This document shows, in pieces, positions 43,580 to 52,666 of a DNA stretch of 64,000 bases (its first letter is position 1; every line of letters begins with the position of its first letter). The stretch covers positions 186,001 through 250,000 of the forward strand of contig CAVPUH010000003.1 in NCBI GenBank assembly GCA_963708795.1, read 5' to 3'. Position numbers and translations under genes: made by a program. The notes under the pieces are model-generated. The model was not told the origin of the DNA. It saw only the letters and a program-made list of their open reading frames with translations, and made no database searches. This DNA is from DAIQRJ01 sp963708795. Lineage in GTDB: Bacteria; Actinomycetota; Actinomycetes; Propionibacteriales; DAIQRJ01.

Positions 43580-44135
43580 GTGACCCCCGTCGAAACAGCC
43601 GCCGACGACGTCGTCCTGTTGGACGACCGACGACGCCCCATCGGCGCCATGGACCGCATCGCGGTACACGGCGGGAACACCCCGCTGCACCTGGCCTTCT
43701 CGCTGTACCTGTGCAACGACGACGGGGACGTCCTGTTCACCCGCCGCGCCGCCGCCAAGGCCACCTGGCCCGGCGTCTGGACGAACAGCTGCTGCGGTCA
43801 TCCCCGCCCCGGCGAGCCGATCGAGGATGCCGTCCGCCGCCGGCTCTTCGAAGAGCTCGGCGTCGGCGTGGACGACCTGCGATGCGTGCTGCCCGACTTC
43901 GCCTACCGGGCGCGCGATGCCGAGCGGCATCTGGGAGAACGAGGTCTGCCCGGTATTCGTGGGCACGATCGTGCATCCAGACCCGCCCCTCCAGCCGAAT
44001 CCGGGTGAGGTGATGGATTGGGCCTGGGCCCGCTGGGTAGACGTGAGGACAGCGGTCCCCGCGACGCCGTTCGCCTTCAGTCCGTGGGCGGTCGACCAGG
44101 TTCGACAGCTGCCGGGAGATCTCCGAGAGAGGTGA
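43580..44135 (+). pseudogene. idi: Isopentenyl-diphosphate delta-isomerase, type 1 (frameshifted as sequenced)
   Basis: A Nudix-fold type-1 isomerase that interconverts IPP and DMAPP for carotenoid synthesis. From GTG 43580 (TAGGGT 6 nt upstream, leaderless) it reads LLDDRRRPIGAMDRIAVHGG, HLAFSLYLCNDDGDVLFTRR and TWPGVWTNSCCGHPRPGEPI (catalytic Cys in NSCCGHP). It then has the Nudix-like EDAVRRRLFEELGV. An extra G near 43922 shifts the frame, and the next continues SGIWENEVCPVFVGTIV with the catalytic Glu (ENEVCPVF) to the TGA at 44135. That TGA overlaps a possible GTG of crtE. Restored length is about 184 residues. It is the first gene of the idi-crtEIBV operon. Confidence 0.85.
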
Positions 44136-44137
44136 GC

Positions 44138-45310
44138 GTGGAACCGTCGCGACCGAGTGAGCTGTATGCACGCACCAATGTCGGCGTCCACCGACGCGGG
44201 CATCTGACGGAGGTCACGTCGGCTCCAGCCGCGCGCACCGGCGCCGCCGATGCATCGGCCTTCCTGGACGAGCTCGACGGCCGTCTCAACGGCGTCCTCG
44301 CCGACCTGACCCGCGTATGGACGACCGAGATCGACGACGACGGTCCGCTCGACGTCCTGGGCCCGATCGATCTGCCGGACCTGCTGCGCGATCTCCTCGA
44401 GAGCGGCGGCAAGCGGATCCGTCCGACCATGTGTCATCTCGGGTGGCTCTCGACCCGCCGCGACGACGAGGGCAGGTCCGACGTCGTCACCGTGGGCGCC
44501 GCACTGGAACTCCTGCACGTGTTCGCACTCGTTCACGACGACGTCATGGACGAGTCCCCGTCTCGACGCGGTCGGCCATCCGTCCACGCGAGGGCGAGCC
44601 AGCTCCACGTCGACGACGACGCGCTCGGCAGCGCGGGACGGTTCGGGGAGAGCATCGCCGTCCTGGTCGGAGACCTGGCGCATGCCGAAGCCGACCATCT
44701 CGCCGCCGACCTCGCTCCCGAGCTGCGGGCCATCTGGCGCGTCCTGGTCGTCGAACTCGTCTGCGGCCAACGGCGTGACATCACCGGAAGCGCGGCCGGC
44801 CGGCGCGACGTGGCGCACGCACGGCAGGTGGCGCGCATGAAATCGGGCGCCTACACCGTCGAGCGGCCGCTGCAGCTGGGCGCCGCGGCCGCCGGCGCAC
44901 CCGAGCCGCTGCGACGACGTCTGCACACCTACGGTCGCGCGATCGGCGAGGCATTCGCCCTGCGCGACGACCTCCTCGGTGTCTGGGGCGACCCGGCCGT
45001 CACCGGCAAACCGGCCGGCGACGACCTGATCTCCGGCAAGCCGACCGTGATCCTGGCTCTGGCCGAGGAACGGCTGACCGGGCCGTCGCGTGCCCTCCTG
45101 GATCGTGTGGGAACGCCAGACCTGACCATCGATGACGTCGCCGATCTCCAAGCCGGGCTGGAACGCTGCGGTGTCGTCGCCAGTGTCGAAGAGATGATCG
45201 GAACCCAGGTGCAGGTCGGTCTGACCGCGCTCGACGGCGCCCAACTGGAGCCCGCCGGTGTCGACGGCCTCGCCCGGATCGCCCACCAGATCGCGTGGCG
45301 GGACCGATGA
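44138..45310 (+). CDS. crtE: Geranylgeranyl diphosphate synthase
   Basis: A 390-residue trans-prenyltransferase that makes GGPP for phytoene synthesis. The substrate-binding SGGKRIRPTMC lies near residue 90. The first Asp-rich motif is HDDVMDESPSRRG, near residue 134. A conserved MKSGAYTVERPLQLG is present, and the second Asp-rich region is LRDDLLGVWGDPAVTGKPAG with the trailing DLISGKPT. All metal-binding Asp residues are in place, and the frame is intact in contrast to its neighbours. GTG 44138 has GAGAGG 5 nt upstream; GTG 44132 overlaps the idi stop and is an alternative. The stop overlaps the crtI start (ATGA). Confidence 0.93.
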   Translation: MEPSRPSELYARTNVGVHRRGHLTEVTSAPAARTGAADASAFLDELDGRLNGVLADLTRVWTTEIDDDGPLDVLGPIDLPDLLRDLLESGGKRIRPTMCHLGWLSTRRDDEGRSDVVTVGAALELLHVFALVHDDVMDESPSRRGRPSVHARASQLHVDDDALGSAGRFGESIAVLVGDLAHAEADHLAADLAPELRAIWRVLVVELVCGQRRDITGSAAGRRDVAHARQVARMKSGAYTVERPLQLGAAAAGAPEPLRRRLHTYGRAIGEAFALRDDLLGVWGDPAVTGKPAGDDLISGKPTVILALAEERLTGPSRALLDRVGTPDLTIDDVADLQAGLERCGVVASVEEMIGTQVQVGLTALDGAQLEPAGVDGLARIAHQIAWRDR

Positions 45311-46789
45311 GCCGGGTCATCGTGATCGGGGCCGGACTCGCCGGGACTGTCGGCCGCGTGCCGGCTGAGCGGCTCGGGCCACGACGTCACCGTCCTCGAG
45401 CGCGGTGACGTGCCGGGTGGACGCTCGGGACGCCTCGACCTCGACGGGTTCACCTTCGACACCGGTCCCACCGTGTTGACGATGCGGGATCTGGTGGCCG
45501 ACGCACTGCGCGCGGCGGGTACCGAGATCGACGACGTCCTCCCCATGCGTCGGCTCGACCCGGCCTACCGCGCACGGTTCGCCGACGGGAGCACCATCCA
45601 TGTCCGCGCCGGCCGGGACGCCATGCGGCAGGAGATCGCCGACACGTGCGGCAGTGTCGACGCCGCGGCCTTCGACGACTTCGTCGACTGGCTCCGCCGG
45701 CTCTACCTGATCGAGATGCCGCACTTCATCGACCGCAACTACGACTCGCCCCTCGGGCTGATGTCCTCGCCTCGGGCCGCGGCCCAGTTGCTCCGGCTCG
45801 GCGCGTTCGGCAAGCTCGGCGCCGCGGTCCGCAAGCGTTTCCGTGACCCCCGCCTGCACCGGCTGTTCAGCTTCCAGGCCATGTACGCAGGCCTGGCGCC
45901 CGACGACGCGTTGGCCCTCTACGCCGTCATCACCTACATGGACAGCATCGAAGGCGTCTGGTTCCCCGACGGCGGCATGCACGCCGTCCCGGTCGCCCTC
46001 GCCGCCGCGGCGGAGAAGGCCGGGGCCGAGTTCCGCTACGGCGAGACGGTGTCCGCGATCCTGCGCCGCCAGGACAACGGCGGTGTGGCCGGAGTGCGGC
46101 TCGCATCCGACGAGCAGCTCATGGCCGACGCCGTCGTGTGCACGCTCGACCTGCCGATCGCCTACCGGGACCTGCTCCCCGACCTCGCACCGCCCCGCGG
46201 AGCCGTGAACGGCGACTACTCGCCATCGGCCGTGGTGTGGCACGTGGGTGTGGCCGGTACTCCCGGACCGGAAGTCGCGCACCACAACATCCACTTCGGT
46301 GACCAGTGGGGCACCGCCTTCGACGCCCTGTTGAAGAAGGGCACGCTGATGCCCGACCCGTCGCGGCTCGTCACCGCCCCGAGCGTCGACGACCCGACCC
46401 TCGCGCCGCCCGGCTGCTCGACCCTGTACGTGCTGGAACCGGTGCCGAACCTGTCGGGCTCGGTCGACTGGGTCCAGGAGGCGCCGCGGATGCGGGATCG
46501 GCTGCACGGCTTCCTCGCCGACAACGGCTATCCGGCCGAGGTGGTCGTCGAGGATCTCGTCACCCCGCTGGACTGGGAACGCCAGGGCATGGCAGCCGGA
46601 ACCCCGTTCGCGCTGGCGCACACGTTCGCCCAGACCGGCCCGTTCCGGCCGCCGAACGTCGAGAAGAAGGTGCCCGGGCTCGTGTTCGCCGGGTCGGGCA
46701 CCGTTCCCGGCGTCGGTGTGCCGATGGTCCTGATCTCGGGCCGGCTCGCGGCCGAGCGCGTCCACCGATTCCTTCCCGGTGCCGGCTGA
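45307..46789 (+). pseudogene. crtI: Phytoene desaturase CrtI (frameshifted near the N-terminus as sequenced)
   Basis: ATG 45307 begins SRVIVIGAGLAG, the FAD-binding GxGxxG. An extra A at 45346 shifts the frame, after which the next frame gives LSAACRLSGSGHDVTVLERG, VPGGRSG and FTFDTGPTVLTM. The rest is uninterrupted to 46789: FSFQAMYAGLAPDDALALYA, GMHAVPVALAAAAEKAG, and the C-terminal LVFAGSGTVPGVGVPMVLIS with a GR-rich end, all typical of CrtI. Restored length is about 494 residues. It introduces double bonds from phytoene to lycopene with FAD. The gene overlaps crtE and crtB by 4 and 1 bp, so the operon is tightly coupled. Confidence 0.87.
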
Positions 46790-47710
46790 TGAGTCCCGCG
46801 ACCGACCCGGTCCTCGAGGAGGGTTACCGCGAGTGCGGCCGGCTCACGCGCGAGTACGGCACGACCTACTTCTGGGGTGCGGCGCTCCTGCCGAAGCCGC
46901 GGCGCCGGCACGTCTACGCCGTCTACGCGTTGTGCCGGCTCGCCGACGACATCGTCGACGACACCGAACAGGTCGGACGGGAGTCGACGGAGCAGACGGC
47001 CACGCGGCTGGCCGCGTTCGCGGGCCGGTTCCACGTAGGCCTCACCGACGGTGGAAGCGACGACCCGGTCATGGCGGCGGTCATCGACACGGTCTTGACG
47101 GCGCACATCGATCCGGAGTGCTTCGACCGTTTCTTCGGCGCCATGGCGATGGACCTCACGACGACCCGCTACGAGACCTGGGCGGACCTGCTGGGGTACA
47201 TGGAGGGCTCGGCCGCGGTGATCGGCGAGATGATGCTCCCCGTGCTCGAGCCGAAGACCGCCGCAGCGCGGCACCCCGCCCGTGCGCTCGGCCTCGCGTT
47301 CCAGCTCACGAACTTCCTCCGCGACGTCGACGAGGACCTCGATCGCGGCCGCGTGTATCTCCCACAGGAGGATCTCCAGAGATTCGGGGTATCGGTGGAA
47401 TCGCGTGCCGTGACGGCAGCAGTGGCGCTCGCTGATGGCCTTCGAGATCGCCCGCAACCGAGGGCTCTACGAGCAGGCCGACGTGGGCATCCCGATGCTG
47501 CCGGCCGCCTCGGCCCGGTGCGTCGGCACCGCGCGCATCCTCTACGCCCAGATCCTCGACCGGATCGAGGACGCGAACTACGACGTGTTCAGTGCCCGCG
47601 TGCGCGTCCCGACCTGGCGCAAGGCCGGGACCTCGGCGCGCATCATGATCACCGGACCGCAGCCGAGTGGGAAGGTCTGGGTCGGCGATGTCGCTCAGGA
47701 CACGAACTAG
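46789..47710 (+). pseudogene. crtB: Phytoene synthase CrtB (frameshifted as sequenced)
   Basis: A squalene/phytoene synthase that joins two GGPP. ATG 46789 is followed by CGRLTREYGTTYFWGAALLP, YAVYALCRLADDIVDDTEQV (first Asp motif) and the conserved MAMDLTTTRYETWADLLGYM with GSAAVIGEMM. The second motif LTNFLRDVDEDLDRGRVYLP (DxxxD) follows. An extra base near 47421 shifts the frame, after which LMAFEIARNRGLYEQADVGI and SARCVGTARILYAQILDRIE complete the enzyme to TAG 47708-47710. Restored length is about 306 residues. Both Asp-rich motifs lie before the shift. crtV follows after 10 nt. Confidence 0.87.
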
Positions 47711-47720
47711 CCCCTCGGCG

Positions 47721-48697
47721 ATGGCCTCGCGTATCCCCATCGCGCGCCTCCCCCAACCGGGTACCGATCGCATCACACCGACCTGGCAGGAGGCGCGACC
47801 CGGGCGCATCGCCGCATCCCTGACGGTTTCGCAGATGCGCAATCCCGGCGGGTGGTTCGTGGCCGGTGCCAGTGAGGACGTCGGGACAGGCGCTTCGGTG
47901 GCGCGCACGATCGCCGGCCGGGAAGTCGTGCTCTGGCGCGTGGCCGACGGGCAGCTCGTCGCCGGGCCCGGTGCCTGCCCGCATCTGGGTGCGCTTCTCG
48001 ATCACTGCCCGGTCGTCGGCGACACATTGCACTGCCGGTGGCACGGACTGGCGCTCGAACCTGGCGGCGACCGGACCTGGCGGCCGTTCCGCGCCTGGGA
48101 CGACGGGGTGTTGTTGTGGGTCGGGCTCCCGGTCGACGATGAGGTCCCGACCGACCGACCCGACGCTGCCACGCCGACCGCCGCTTGCCGGGTCGATCGC
48201 AGCCGTGATGACCGCGCCGGGGATCTGCGAACCCGAGGACGTCATCGCCAATCGGCTCGATCCCTGGCACGGTGCCTGGTTCCACCCCTACTCGTTCAGC
48301 CATCTGGTGGTCGACGACGGCTCGAGTGACGACGAGCACCTCGTCGTCGACGTGACGTTCCGCCTCAGCCGCACCTGGGGCGTGCCGGTGCGGGCGGAGT
48401 TCTCGTGCCCGGACGCGAGGACGATCGTCATGATCATCACCGACGGCGAGGGTGCCGGCAGCATCGTCGAGACGCATGCAACGCCACTGGGCCTGGGTGC
48501 TGACGGCAAGCCGCGGACCATGGTGACCGAGGCGACCATCGCCCACTCCGAGCGGCCCGGATTCAAGGCGGCGCGCTGGATGGCGCCACTGCTGCGGCCC
48601 GGCATGCGCAAGACGGCGCGCCGGCTGTGGGTGGACGACCTCGCTCTACGCCGAACGCCGTTACGCCCTGCGGGAGCGCGGCGAGTACCCCGGCTGA
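47721..48697 (+). pseudogene. crtV: Rieske [2Fe-2S] protein CrtV-like with DUF5914 (two frameshifts as sequenced)
   Basis: Starts at ATG 47721; the segment TPTWQEARPGRIAASL is typical of this family. The Rieske cluster ligands are CPHLGAL near residue 88 and CRWHGLAL near residue 107. Extra bases near 48180 and 48644 shift the frame. Between and after them the family continues: LAGSIAAVMTAPGICEPEDV, NRLDPWHGAWFHPYSFSHLV, THATPLG and YAERRYALRERGEYPG, to TGA 48695-48697. Restored length is about 325 residues. In the S. griseus crt cluster the gene at this position is crtV. The reaction is not proven; an oxygenase or a cyclase helper acting on the carotenoid end groups is plausible. Confidence 0.8.
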
Positions 48698-50240
48698 ACG
48701 GCGAGGGCACGAGCGCGGCCGGCGATCGGCGTGCCGGCTGCGCATCGGCACGGTCCAGATGTCGTGGCCAGCCAGGCCGAAGTCGCTCAGCAAGGCATTC
48801 GCCGCGAGCATCCCGGTGGTCGCGGCCCGCTCCATCAGCGCCACCGGATAGTCGCAGCGGATGCCGTCGCCGGCCAGCACGACACGAGAGTCGGGTGTCC
48901 GGACCTCGAGCCGATCCGCCCAGGGACCGGTCCCCACCAACGGGCAGTCGTCGCTCACCAACCATTCGTCGGCGACCACCCGGGCGTCCGCAGTCTCGGG
49001 GTAGACGCGGGCGAGTTCGGTCCGCAACCGCTCGCGCACCTGCGTCTCGACCGCTTCGTCGGCCAGGGCGTACGCGTGCACCTCGACCACCGATCCGTGG
49101 TGCTCGGCCACCCACGCCGCCGCGCCGGCCTCGAACCGTTCCAGCACGGTGATGTTGTCCAGCGGGCCGTACCCGCTCGTCCCGAGGAAGGCCGGTCGGG
49201 TCGCCGTGACCGGCCGGTCGAGCCAGAGCCGCCACACGGCGAATCTCGGGGCCGCCCGGACCTTCGCCACCCGCCGTTGCCACGCAGGATCGTCCAGCCC
49301 GGCAGCGGATCCGACCAGCCGTCCGGTGGTCACGAGGTCGGTGGCGACGACCACTGCGTCGGCGCGGTGGACGTCGCCGTCGTCGAGCACGACCGTCACC
49401 CCGTCGTCGGCGGTGACCAACCCCTCGGCCGATCGTGCCGTTGCCGATCTCGACGCCGAGTCGCTCGAGGTATCTCCGCAGAGGGCACCACAGCGTGGTC
49501 TCGTAGTCGTCCACCGGCACGTCGAACAGCAGTCCCTCGGCCGAGCCGAGGAAGTACGTGTGGAACATCGCGACCAACTCACCGGCGGCGAAGTCGGCCG
49601 GCCGGGCGAAGAAGCTGCGGGCGAAGACCTCGAGGGCGAGATGGCGGGCCGCGTCGGGGAAGTGCAGACGATCGAGGAACTGGGCAGCGCTCTCGCCGTC
49701 GTAGGCGGCGAACGTCGCCGGGAAGTCGACGTCCAGTAGTTCCAGGGCGGCCCCGACGTCCACCGCGCGCAGGTCGGCCAGGGTGAAGCTCGGGCTGCGT
49801 GCGACGAACGCCGCCAGGTTCAGTGGCGGCGTCCGCGGGATCCGGGCGAACGAGTCGTCGTGACCGCCCGCGAGCGTCAGCGGGTAGTCCTCGACTGCGC
49901 GCAAGCCCTCCAGTCCCGGGTCGACCCGTCGGATCAGATTCCGCAGGTTGTAGTACTGGCGGAAGAAGGCGTGGAAGCCGCGGCTCATCGTGACGGTCGC
50001 GGCCTCGGCGTCGTGGCGGACGGGCCACGCACGGACGCGGCCGCCGAGTTGCTCATGCGGTTCGATCAGAGTGACCCGCACGTCGCGCTCGGCGAGCGCG
50101 ACAGCGGCGGCGATGCCGGCGATGCCGGCGCCCACCACGACCACCGAGCGGTCCTCGCCCGAGGGGAGGCGGCGACGTCCCGGCAACCCGGGATGACGGA
50201 CGGCACGGCGGTCTCGTCCGGGGACCCAGCGCTGGGTCAC
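48563..50240 (-). pseudogene. crtU: CrtU-type carotenoid desaturase/methyltransferase (frameshifted as sequenced)
   Basis: GTG 50240 overlaps the TGA of crtT. The N-terminal FAD motif is VVVVGAGIAGIAAAVALAER. The signature TMSRGFHAFFRQYYNLRNLI identifies beta-carotene desaturase/methyltransferase (isorenieratene synthase, CrtU), which turns beta-ionone rings into aromatic phi-rings. Near 49433 the frame shifts, and the next frame continues RSAEGLVTADDGVTVVLDDG through VVLAGDGIRCDYPVALMERA and GHDIWTVPMR. The in-frame stop is at 48563, which overlaps the crtV 3' end by 134 bp. A further shift near the end, with a stop at 48661, would shorten this, so the C-terminus is uncertain. Confidence 0.82.
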
Positions 50241-50998
50241 GGACGTCGTGCTCGGAACGTGTGCAGGATCCCGCGCTGCCAACCGGGCATCGTCCGCACC
50301 TGCACGTCGACGAAGCCGGCGTCGCGAAGGCGTCCGGCGAACACCTCGACGGTGTCGAATCGGAGCACACTGCGCCAGAGGTAGCGGTACAGGCCGGTCC
50401 GCCCGGAGGTGAGGAATCCGAGGGGGATGACGACCGACCAGCAGACCGCCGTCCAGATGCTCCGGGCCGCGCGCGAACCGGCGACCGAGTACTCCTGCAC
50501 GACCAGCACGCCGCCTGGCACGAGCAGGTCGTAGACGTCCTCGAGCGCCTCGTCGCGGTGCGAGAGATTACGGAACAGATAGGCCGCGAACACCCCGTCC
50601 ACCTGTTCGGTGAGATCCCACTTGTCCCGGCCCGCGGCCACGTTCTCCGCATCGCCGTGGACGAACCGCACTCCGCGCGGCCACGTCTTGGCGCCGGCTG
50701 CCGCCAGCATCGTCGTCGACGCGTCGACGCCGGCCAGGTCGGTGACGTCTCGCCGTCCGTTGGTCGCGCGCAGGATGGCTGCGGTGGACGCGCCGGACCC
50801 GCACCCGAGGTCGGCGATGCGCACCGGCGCCGGCGCCCGACCCGGGAGCCAGTCGACGAGCGCCCTGGCTGCCGTGCGGAGATGGCGGTGGTACCCGGGG
50901 TTCAGGGCGACCATGAAGTCGTAACGGGCCGCCCCGTCGTCGAACGCGAGCGGCACGTCGCCGCTGGCTCCCTCAGTGATGCGGGTCTGATGGGACAC
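50237..50998 (-). CDS. crtT: CrtT-like SAM-dependent methyltransferase of the carotenoid cluster
   Basis: A 253-residue UbiE/COQ5-like methyltransferase: FDDGAARYDFMVALNPGYHR at the N-terminus, motif I RIADLGCGSGASTAAIL, LAGVDASTTMLAAA, and the post-core FAAYLFRNLSHRDEALEDVY with LLVPGGVLVVQEYS. A hydrophobic segment (SIWTAVCWSVVIPLGFLTSG) suggests membrane association near carotenoid. The position between crtYd and crtU matches crtT in the S. griseus crtYTU operon. The methylated product is not known from sequence. It overlaps crtYd by 26 bp upstream and crtU by 4 bp downstream. Confidence 0.85.
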   Translation of the reverse strand: MSHQTRITEGASGDVPLAFDDGAARYDFMVALNPGYHRHLRTAARALVDWLPGRAPAPVRIADLGCGSGASTAAILRATNGRRDVTDLAGVDASTTMLAAAGAKTWPRGVRFVHGDAENVAAGRDKWDLTEQVDGVFAAYLFRNLSHRDEALEDVYDLLVPGGVLVVQEYSVAGSRAARSIWTAVCWSVVIPLGFLTSGRTGLYRYLWRSVLRFDTVEVFAGRLRDAGFVDVQVRTMPGWQRGILHTFRARRP

Positions 50999-51344
50999 GG
51001 CCGGCCTTTCCGTCGAGGGTGGATGTCGCAGGCGACGGTGCGGCCCGGGCCAGCCGGCGACGCCACAGCAGAATCGTCAATGTCACCAGGGTGAAGCCGA
51101 AGCCGAAGTCCTCGATCGGGATGTCCCACGGCGCGCGGATCCCCAACATCTGGTCCGGGTCGTAGATCACGATCGGGTTCGACAGCTTGGTGAGCCAGCC
51201 GTCGACGGGGACCTGGAACGCGAAGACGATGGCCATGGTGATCCAGTACTGGGCCGTCCGGAAGATACCGGTGCGGAACCAGACGAGTTCGAGCACCACG
51301 ACGGCGAGGATGCCGATGACCGTCAGAACGGTGTACTCAGGCAT
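50973..51344 (-). CDS. crtYd: Lycopene cyclase subunit CrtYd
   Basis: A 123-residue membrane protein with three hydrophobic helices and the lycopene-cyclase domain signature: VLELVWFRTGIFRTAQYW, VPVDGWLTKLSNPIVIYDPD and WDIPIEDFGFGFTLVTL. The PIEDFxFGF motif is the conserved acidic element of the heterodimeric CrtYc/CrtYd cyclases of actinobacteria and is related to fungal/archaeal CrtY. It forms beta-carotene rings with CrtYc. The C-terminal tail is polar and overlaps the crtT start by 26 bp. It overlaps the end of crtYc by 8 bp. Confidence 0.92.
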   Translation of the reverse strand: MPEYTVLTVIGILAVVVLELVWFRTGIFRTAQYWITMAIVFAFQVPVDGWLTKLSNPIVIYDPDQMLGIRAPWDIPIEDFGFGFTLVTLTILLWRRRLARAAPSPATSTLDGKAGRVPSDPHH

Positions 51345-51654
51345 CGCGGCCCAGCCGTCGCCGCCCGAGCCGAAGGACGGTGCCTACCGCCTCGTAGCTC
51401 AGCAGACCGCAGATCGGGATGACGACGAAGAAGACGAGCTCTTCGAGCGGCATGCTGCCCACGAGGTCGATTCCCGTGACGAAGCGCGGGTTGTAGGACC
51501 AGTGACCGCGCTGGATACCGACGATGTCCCAGACGGAGAACGCGATCACGACCGGGACCAGCGCGATCACGAGTGCGCGGACGCGGCGATACACCCGCGC
51601 CTGCAACACGAACTCGAGCGGCAGCGTGACGATCAGGCACGCGAGCATGAGCAT
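51337..51654 (-). CDS. crtYc: Lycopene cyclase subunit CrtYc
   Basis: About 105 residues with three membrane helices: LACLIVTLPLEFVLQARVYR, WDIVGIQRGHWSYNPRFVTG and SMPLEELVFFVVIPICGLLS. The PLEE(L)xFF motif is the catalytic acidic site of the CrtYc half. The start is uncertain. ATG 51654 has no good RBS, whereas a GGGAGG stands 6 nt before an in-frame ATC at 51675 that would give the typical N-terminus IEHGQYLMLM. A rare ATC start or a substitution of ATG there is possible. It heads the crtYc-crtYd-crtT-crtU operon; its promoter must lie in 51655-51781. Confidence 0.9.
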   Translation of the reverse strand: MLMLACLIVTLPLEFVLQARVYRRVRALVIALVPVVIAFSVWDIVGIQRGHWSYNPRFVTGIDLVGSMPLEELVFFVVIPICGLLSYEAVGTVLRLGRRRLGRDA

Positions 51655-51781
51655 GAGGTACTGGCCGTGCTCGATGGCGCACCTCCCGGGTCTGCCTTGC
51701 GGGCCGTCGGCGCGCCCTTCGTACGGGCCACACGGTACCGGCGGTGGGTGCCGAACCCGTCGGTGGCGTGGTCGGCTCAGC

Positions 51782-52627
51782 TCATCGCCACCGATCGAGG
51801 AGATCCCGCAGCTTGCCGACCGAGCCGTGGTCGTCGCCGAAGTGCGCGATCATGCTCAACAGTTCGCGAATGTTCAGCAGAGGCATCCGTTCACGCCAGC
51901 CGTCGGCGAGCGGCCGAACCTCCTGGTAGGCCGACCAGAACCCGTCGGGCACACGACCGGCACACCACAGCATGCTGAGTTCGCCCTCAGCCCAGCCGTA
52001 GGAGCAGGCGGGATCGATCAACCGCGCCCGACCACCCGGTTCGGCGGGGCCGATCACGTTCGCCCACCACAGGTCGCCGTGCAGCAACGAGGCCGGCTGG
52101 TCGGGGACGAGCGCCGGAAACCGAGCGGCGAGGTGTTCGACCCGGGACCGGTCCGTCGCGGTGAGCGCTTCGGTGGACCGCGGCTCGTCGAGGTAGCGGA
52201 GCACCCGCTGCTCGGCGAAGAACGCGTGTCCGTCGTCGGTCCACGTGTTGCGCTGGACCAGCCTGCCCAGGTAGTTCGGCGACTCGAAGCCGAACCGGTC
52301 GCTCGTGACGAGGTGCAGTCGGGCGAGATCATGGGCCAGATGTTCCCAACTCGCCTCGTCGGGCACGGTCGAGCCGAGATCCTCGAGCACGAGCCGATCC
52401 GGCCCTACGCCGAGAACGCGCGGGACGAGCACGGACCCGCTGGCGCCGAGCGTCGTCAGGCCGCGAGCCTCTGCCTCGAACAGACCCGGCGGCGCATCGG
52501 TGCACTCCTTCACGACCACGGACGAGCCACCTGGCCACGTCCACCGGGTCGCGGTGCTGATGAGACCGCCGGCCAACGACTCCGCGGAGGCCTCGCCGGG
52601 GCCGAACGCTGTCATCGACTCGTCCAC
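51782..52627 (-). CDS. Fructosamine-kinase-like phosphotransferase
   Basis: A 281-residue kinase-fold protein related to the one at 23780: PGGSSVVVKECTDAPPGLFE (ATP Lys), LVLEDLGSTVPDE, RFGFESPNYLGRLVQRNTWT, the catalytic loop LLHGDLWWANVIG, and metal-site ARLIDPACSYGWAEGELSML. The HGDLWxxN loop and following GxxExDL-like element fit fructosamine/ketosamine kinases, and all catalytic residues are present. GTG 52627 is preceded by TAGGGT 7 nt upstream, a leaderless start. It lies directly beyond the promoter end of crtYc, with 127 bp between. Confidence 0.83.
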   Translation of the reverse strand: MDESMTAFGPGEASAESLAGGLISTATRWTWPGGSSVVVKECTDAPPGLFEAEARGLTTLGASGSVLVPRVLGVGPDRLVLEDLGSTVPDEASWEHLAHDLARLHLVTSDRFGFESPNYLGRLVQRNTWTDDGHAFFAEQRVLRYLDEPRSTEALTATDRSRVEHLAARFPALVPDQPASLLHGDLWWANVIGPAEPGGRARLIDPACSYGWAEGELSMLWCAGRVPDGFWSAYQEVRPLADGWRERMPLLNIRELLSMIAHFGDDHGSVGKLRDLLDRWR

Positions 52628-52666
52628 GGACCTGACCCTAGGACCGCGGATGGGTACCGTCGTGCC
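52628..52666. promoter_or_regulatory. Overlapping divergent leaderless promoters
   Basis: Only 39 bp separate two divergent GTG starts. The minus-strand -10 TAGGGT lies at 52635-52640, and the plus-strand -10 TACCGT at 52655-52660. The -35 region of each promoter therefore falls on the -10 of the other, so simultaneous occupation by two polymerases is unlikely. Confidence 0.6.
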
